Below are positions 61,227 through 64,000 of a stretch of DNA of 64,000 nucleotides, one piece after another. The DNA is taken from assembly GCF_016583835.1 (NCBI RefSeq), contig NZ_NRRW01000005.1, positions 52,429-116,428 on the forward strand, read 5' to 3'. How positions within the stretch are numbered: position 1 is the first letter of the stretch; each line of letters starts with the position of its first letter. Under the pieces are notes generated by a model. The model saw nothing but the letters and a program-made list of their open reading frames with translations. It did no database searches and was not told the DNA's origin. Made by a program: the position numbers and the translations under genes. Origin of the DNA: Thiococcus pfennigii (GTDB taxonomy: Bacteria > Pseudomonadota > Gammaproteobacteria > Chromatiales > Chromatiaceae).

Positions 61227-63680
61227 CTACGGGATGACCTCGATCCGATGGGCCGCGCCGTCGTCGGCGAGCGCGATCTCGGCGGCCCGCTCGGCGGCGC
61301 GCCAGCGCCAGGCGTCGCTCGTGCGGCCGTCGAGGCGTAGACCCGCCGGTGCCTCGGGCAGGTGCAGGCGTAGGATCAGCCGGCGCGGCGGCGGCTGGTA
61401 GGCGCCGCTGCGGGCGGCGATGCTCAGGGCCGCGCCATCGCGCAGGCTGGCGATCGCGAGGTGCGTCTCGGCCAGCCCCCCATGCTGGTAATCGAGGCCC
61501 TCGCCGGCGTCCTCGATCAGTGTCCACTCGCCGGGCGCCTGCGGGTCCGGATAGGCCTCGATGGTCAGCTCGGTGAGCGGCTCCATCGTCGAGCGGCGGA
61601 CGTTGCCGAGGGTCAGGATTGCTCCGCCACGCACGAAGATCGGCAGCGCCCCCGGCGGGGCCTCGGCGATCAGCGCGTCCCGCTTGGCGAGCCGTGCGCC
61701 GGTGCGCAGGTCGTACCAGGTCGCCGGCGGCAGCTCGACGAGGCGGCGGCGCACGCCAGGGCGGTAGACCGGGGCGATCATCAGCTGCGGGCCGACCATC
61801 AGCTGGTCCTCGATCGGGTGCAGGTGGGCGGCGTCCGGGAAGTCGTAGAGCAGCGGGCGCAGCAGCGGCTCGCCGCGGCGGTGCGCGAGGTGGGCGAGGG
61901 TGTAGAGGTAGGGCAGCAGCCGGTAGCGCAACCGGATCGCCGCCCGGGCCAGCGCCTCGACCTGCGGCCCGAAGGCCCAGGGCTCCTGCGGTCGGCTGCC
62001 GCACTGGGTGTGGTTGCGCATGAAGGGGTAGAAGGTCCCGACCTCGATCCAGCGCGCGAAGAGCTCGGCGAAGCAGTCGCCGTAGAAGCCGCCGATGTCG
62101 ACGCCGACATGGGCGGAGCCCGCGAGTCCCATGCTCGCGAGCTGCGGCAGGCTCGTCTCCAGGTCCTCCCAGCTGGAGCGGTTGTCGCCCATCCAGCTCG
62201 CCGCCCAGCGCTGCACGCCCGTGTAGCCGGCGCGCGTCAAGACCCAGGGGCGCCGCTGTGGGCGCCGGCGCGCGAGGCCCTCGGCGGCGGCGCGGGCCAT
62301 CAGGGTCCCATAGAGATTGTGGGTCTCGACGTGCAGGGCCTCGCCGGCCTCGCCTTGGCGGGCGGCGAGCGGGATCGGCCGGGCCCGCTCGCCCTCGGTC
62401 CCGATCGGCCGATCGACGATCGCCGGCTCGTTCATGTCGCACCAGATGCCGTCGACACCGGCGTCGAGGAGGGCCGCCTGCTGCTCGCCCCACCAGCGGC
62501 GGGTGTCGGCTCGGCAGAAGTCCGGGAACAGGGATTCGCCTGGCCAGACCCACCCCGAGAAGGGCTCGCCGTCGGGGCCGCGGACGAAGTGCCCGCCGCG
62601 CAGGCCGGCGTCGGCGACCGGGTAGCCGCTGGTCAGGTCCTTCTTGACGCCGGGGTCGACGATGGCCACGGCGCGGATGCCCTCGGCGTGGAGCGCCGCG
62701 ACCGTCTCGGCCGGCGCCGCAAAGCGCTGCGGGTGCCAGGTGAAGACCCGGAAGCCGTCCATGTAGTCGATGTCCAGATGGATCGCATCGAGCGGGATGT
62801 CGCGCTCGCGGAAGGTCCGCGCAACGGCGCGCACCTCGGCATCGCTCGCGTAGCCCCAACGCGACTGGTGATAGCCGAGCGCCCAGAGCGGCGGAAGGGC
62901 TGGGCGGCCGGTGACGCGCGTCAGCTGCTCGACGACGGCCGCCGGGGTCGGCCCGGCGAACAGGTAGTAGTCGAGCTCGCCGCCCAGGGTGAAGAGGGTC
63001 AGGACGTCCGAGTCGCCGGCACCGACGTCGAACGTCGAGTACCAGGTCGAGTGCAGGAAGAGACCCCAGGCGAGGCGCGGGCGCACGGCCAGCAAGACCG
63101 GGTGGGCCTGATACATGTTCTCCTCGCCCCGGCAGTGACCGGGCGAGGAGATATCGACGGTCCAGTTCGTGAATCGGCGGTGGCGCCGGTCGAGCCGGCC
63201 GGGGCGCTGCCCGAGGCCGAAGCAGCCCTCGTCCGGGGCCAGCCGCTTGCGCAGGAAGACGCCGGTGCGAGCCGCGCCGGGTGGCAGTTCGGCGTCGGGC
63301 CCCTGGGCCAGCGCGGTCTCCTCGATTGCGACCTCGCGCCAGCCGGGCGGGGCGAGGTCCCGGGCGAATTCGCTGCCGCCGGGGGTCGCGAAGGTCAGGG
63401 CGCCGCTGGTACGGTCGAGGCGCGCGGCGAGGCGCTCGACGAAGAGGTGCAGTGCCTCGTCGTCGCCGCTCAGGCCGAGTTCGGTCGCCGGCAGGTCGGG
63501 GAGCGACCCCCAGGCGCGCGGCGGCTGGAGTGCGCTGCCCGGAGAGAAGCGCACCCGCAGGATATCTGGGGCGACGGCATCGATGCGCGTGAGCCCTCGC
63601 TCGTGACGGGCGAGGAGGGCGGCGGGTTGTCGCTCCCAGGTCAGGATCGGACCCGGGTGCGCGAGAGCTGGAGCGTCCAT
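61227..63680 (-). CDS. Glycoside hydrolase family 31 protein (alpha-glucosidase type)
   Basis: 817 residues. The nucleophile motif is GIWCDMNEPAI and the acid/base aspartate lies in WMGDNRSSWEDL; VGVDIGGFYGD is another family landmark. The N-terminal ~220 residues form the usual beta-sandwich and the C-terminus (from about residue 640) two beta domains. It would release glucose from alpha-linked substrates such as maltose or glycogen fragments. The ATG at 63680 has GAGG 8 bases upstream; an ATG at 63710 and longer extensions into repeat DNA are less likely. No signal peptide is apparent. No sugar-transport genes are adjacent. Confidence 0.92.
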   Translation of the reverse strand: MDAPALAHPGPILTWERQPAALLARHERGLTRIDAVAPDILRVRFSPGSALQPPRAWGSLPDLPATELGLSGDDEALHLFVERLAARLDRTSGALTFATPGGSEFARDLAPPGWREVAIEETALAQGPDAELPPGAARTGVFLRKRLAPDEGCFGLGQRPGRLDRRHRRFTNWTVDISSPGHCRGEENMYQAHPVLLAVRPRLAWGLFLHSTWYSTFDVGAGDSDVLTLFTLGGELDYYLFAGPTPAAVVEQLTRVTGRPALPPLWALGYHQSRWGYASDAEVRAVARTFRERDIPLDAIHLDIDYMDGFRVFTWHPQRFAAPAETVAALHAEGIRAVAIVDPGVKKDLTSGYPVADAGLRGGHFVRGPDGEPFSGWVWPGESLFPDFCRADTRRWWGEQQAALLDAGVDGIWCDMNEPAIVDRPIGTEGERARPIPLAARQGEAGEALHVETHNLYGTLMARAAAEGLARRRPQRRPWVLTRAGYTGVQRWAASWMGDNRSSWEDLETSLPQLASMGLAGSAHVGVDIGGFYGDCFAELFARWIEVGTFYPFMRNHTQCGSRPQEPWAFGPQVEALARAAIRLRYRLLPYLYTLAHLAHRRGEPLLRPLLYDFPDAAHLHPIEDQLMVGPQLMIAPVYRPGVRRRLVELPPATWYDLRTGARLAKRDALIAEAPPGALPIFVRGGAILTLGNVRRSTMEPLTELTIEAYPDPQAPGEWTLIEDAGEGLDYQHGGLAETHLAIASLRDGAALSIAARSGAYQPPPRRLILRLHLPEAPAGLRLDGRTSDAWRWRAAERAAEIALADDGAAHRIEVIP

Positions 63681-63818
63681 CGCGAAGACCTCGACGAAGC
63701 TGGCGGGCATCGAGACCCAGTGTAAAGGGTTATCATGAAGGCCGCGCGCCGGCGCTCCCGCGCGGGGGGTGCGGCCTCGACATGATGTCGCACGCTGTTG
63801 CGACCTGGCAAGAAGAGG

Positions 63819-63920
63819 CTCGCGCAGAGACGCAGAGGCGCAAAGTGAAGAAAGAGCATTGATCGATGTCACAAGTGCGCTTCTCCTCTTCTTCTCTGCG
63901 CCTTTGCGCCTCTGCGCGAG
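63819..63920. repeat. Dispersed imperfect inverted repeat at right edge
   Basis: Arms begin CTCGCGCAGAG (63819) and end CTCTGCGCGAG (about 63910-63920), with internal GCGCAAAG and CTTTGCGC copies. This is a commonly seen intergenic repeat that translates to spurious SLCASASLRE-type peptides. The rest of 63681-64000 shows no gene. Confidence 0.75.
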
Positions 63921-64000
63921 ATATCTTTTCGCGGCCACGCCTTCGCCATTCTTACAGCCCGTTGACGCAGCGGACGATTCCGTTTTTCATGAGCGCGGCG

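Noticed and set aside
63711..63938. N-terminal extension of the GH31 frame (MAAKRYLAQRRKGAEKKRR)
   Set aside because: It is translation of the dispersed inverted repeat; SLCASASLRE-type peptides from this repeat are spurious, and a good ribosome-binding site precedes 63680.

Overview
The window is about 64 kb of GC-rich DNA from a bacterial chromosome. The housekeeping genes (parE, orn, rsgA, nth, queG, tal, murI, ispA-xseB, folE) are gammaproteobacterial in type. Two complete compatible-solute pathways (glycine betaine from glycine, and N-acetylglutaminylglutamine amide), an Mrp-type Na+/H+ antiporter operon and a Feo iron-uptake cluster point to a halophilic or halotolerant gammaproteobacterium. 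A purple sulfur bacterium of the Chromatiales is a plausible guess. That assignment is inference; no photosynthesis or sulfur-oxidation gene lies in the window.

Layout. 1-4.7 kb: a truncated multi-PAS GGDEF/EAL protein, a repeat patch and a small membrane protein. 4.8-11.5 kb: a complete SOS mutagenesis cassette on the minus strand, lexA-imuA-imuB-dnaE2, with an AbrB/PIN toxin-antitoxin pair lodged between imuB and dnaE2. 11.5-12.1 kb: tandem copies of a ~162-bp composite palindromic repeat. 12.2-17.6 kb: murI, a REP-associated tyrosine transposase coupled to a cupin gene, a PHA-system protein, a CYTH/CHAD protein and tal. 17.8-24.4 kb: an accessory stretch holding a frameshifted Rpn-like gene, an hsdR stump, a decayed Uma2 gene, hairpins, an L,D-transpeptidase with two peptide-ABC permeases, and a lower-GC secreted protein. 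24.5-27.2 kb: a large M6-like metalloprotease with FG-GAP-like repeats.

27.5-32 kb: tRNA-Thr, folE2, ispA, xseB, parE. 32.4-38.1 kb: the mrpABCDEFG operon with A and B fused. 38.4-43.5 kb: an AhpD-like protein, the Co/Ni exporter dmeF, and feoC-feoB-feoA plus a second feoA. 44.2-45.8 kb: the two glycine betaine methyltransferases. 46.0-52.0 kb: folE, then the three-gene NAGGN operon. 52.1-57.4 kb: rsgA, orn, queG, a host-attachment-like protein, nth and a histone-deacetylase-family protein. 57.6-60.3 kb: a fused acyl-CoA synthetase/GNAT acetyltransferase divergent from the deacetylase. 60.4-63.7 kb: a Phd/VapC-type pair and a GH31 glycosidase. The right edge holds a dispersed inverted repeat.

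The most interesting structures are the toxin-antitoxin pair inside the mutasome cassette, the paired acetyltransferase/deacetylase, the composite repeats with a RAYT gene in the same neighbourhood, and the secreted protease region. All family assignments were made by reading translations and motifs; no database search was possible.
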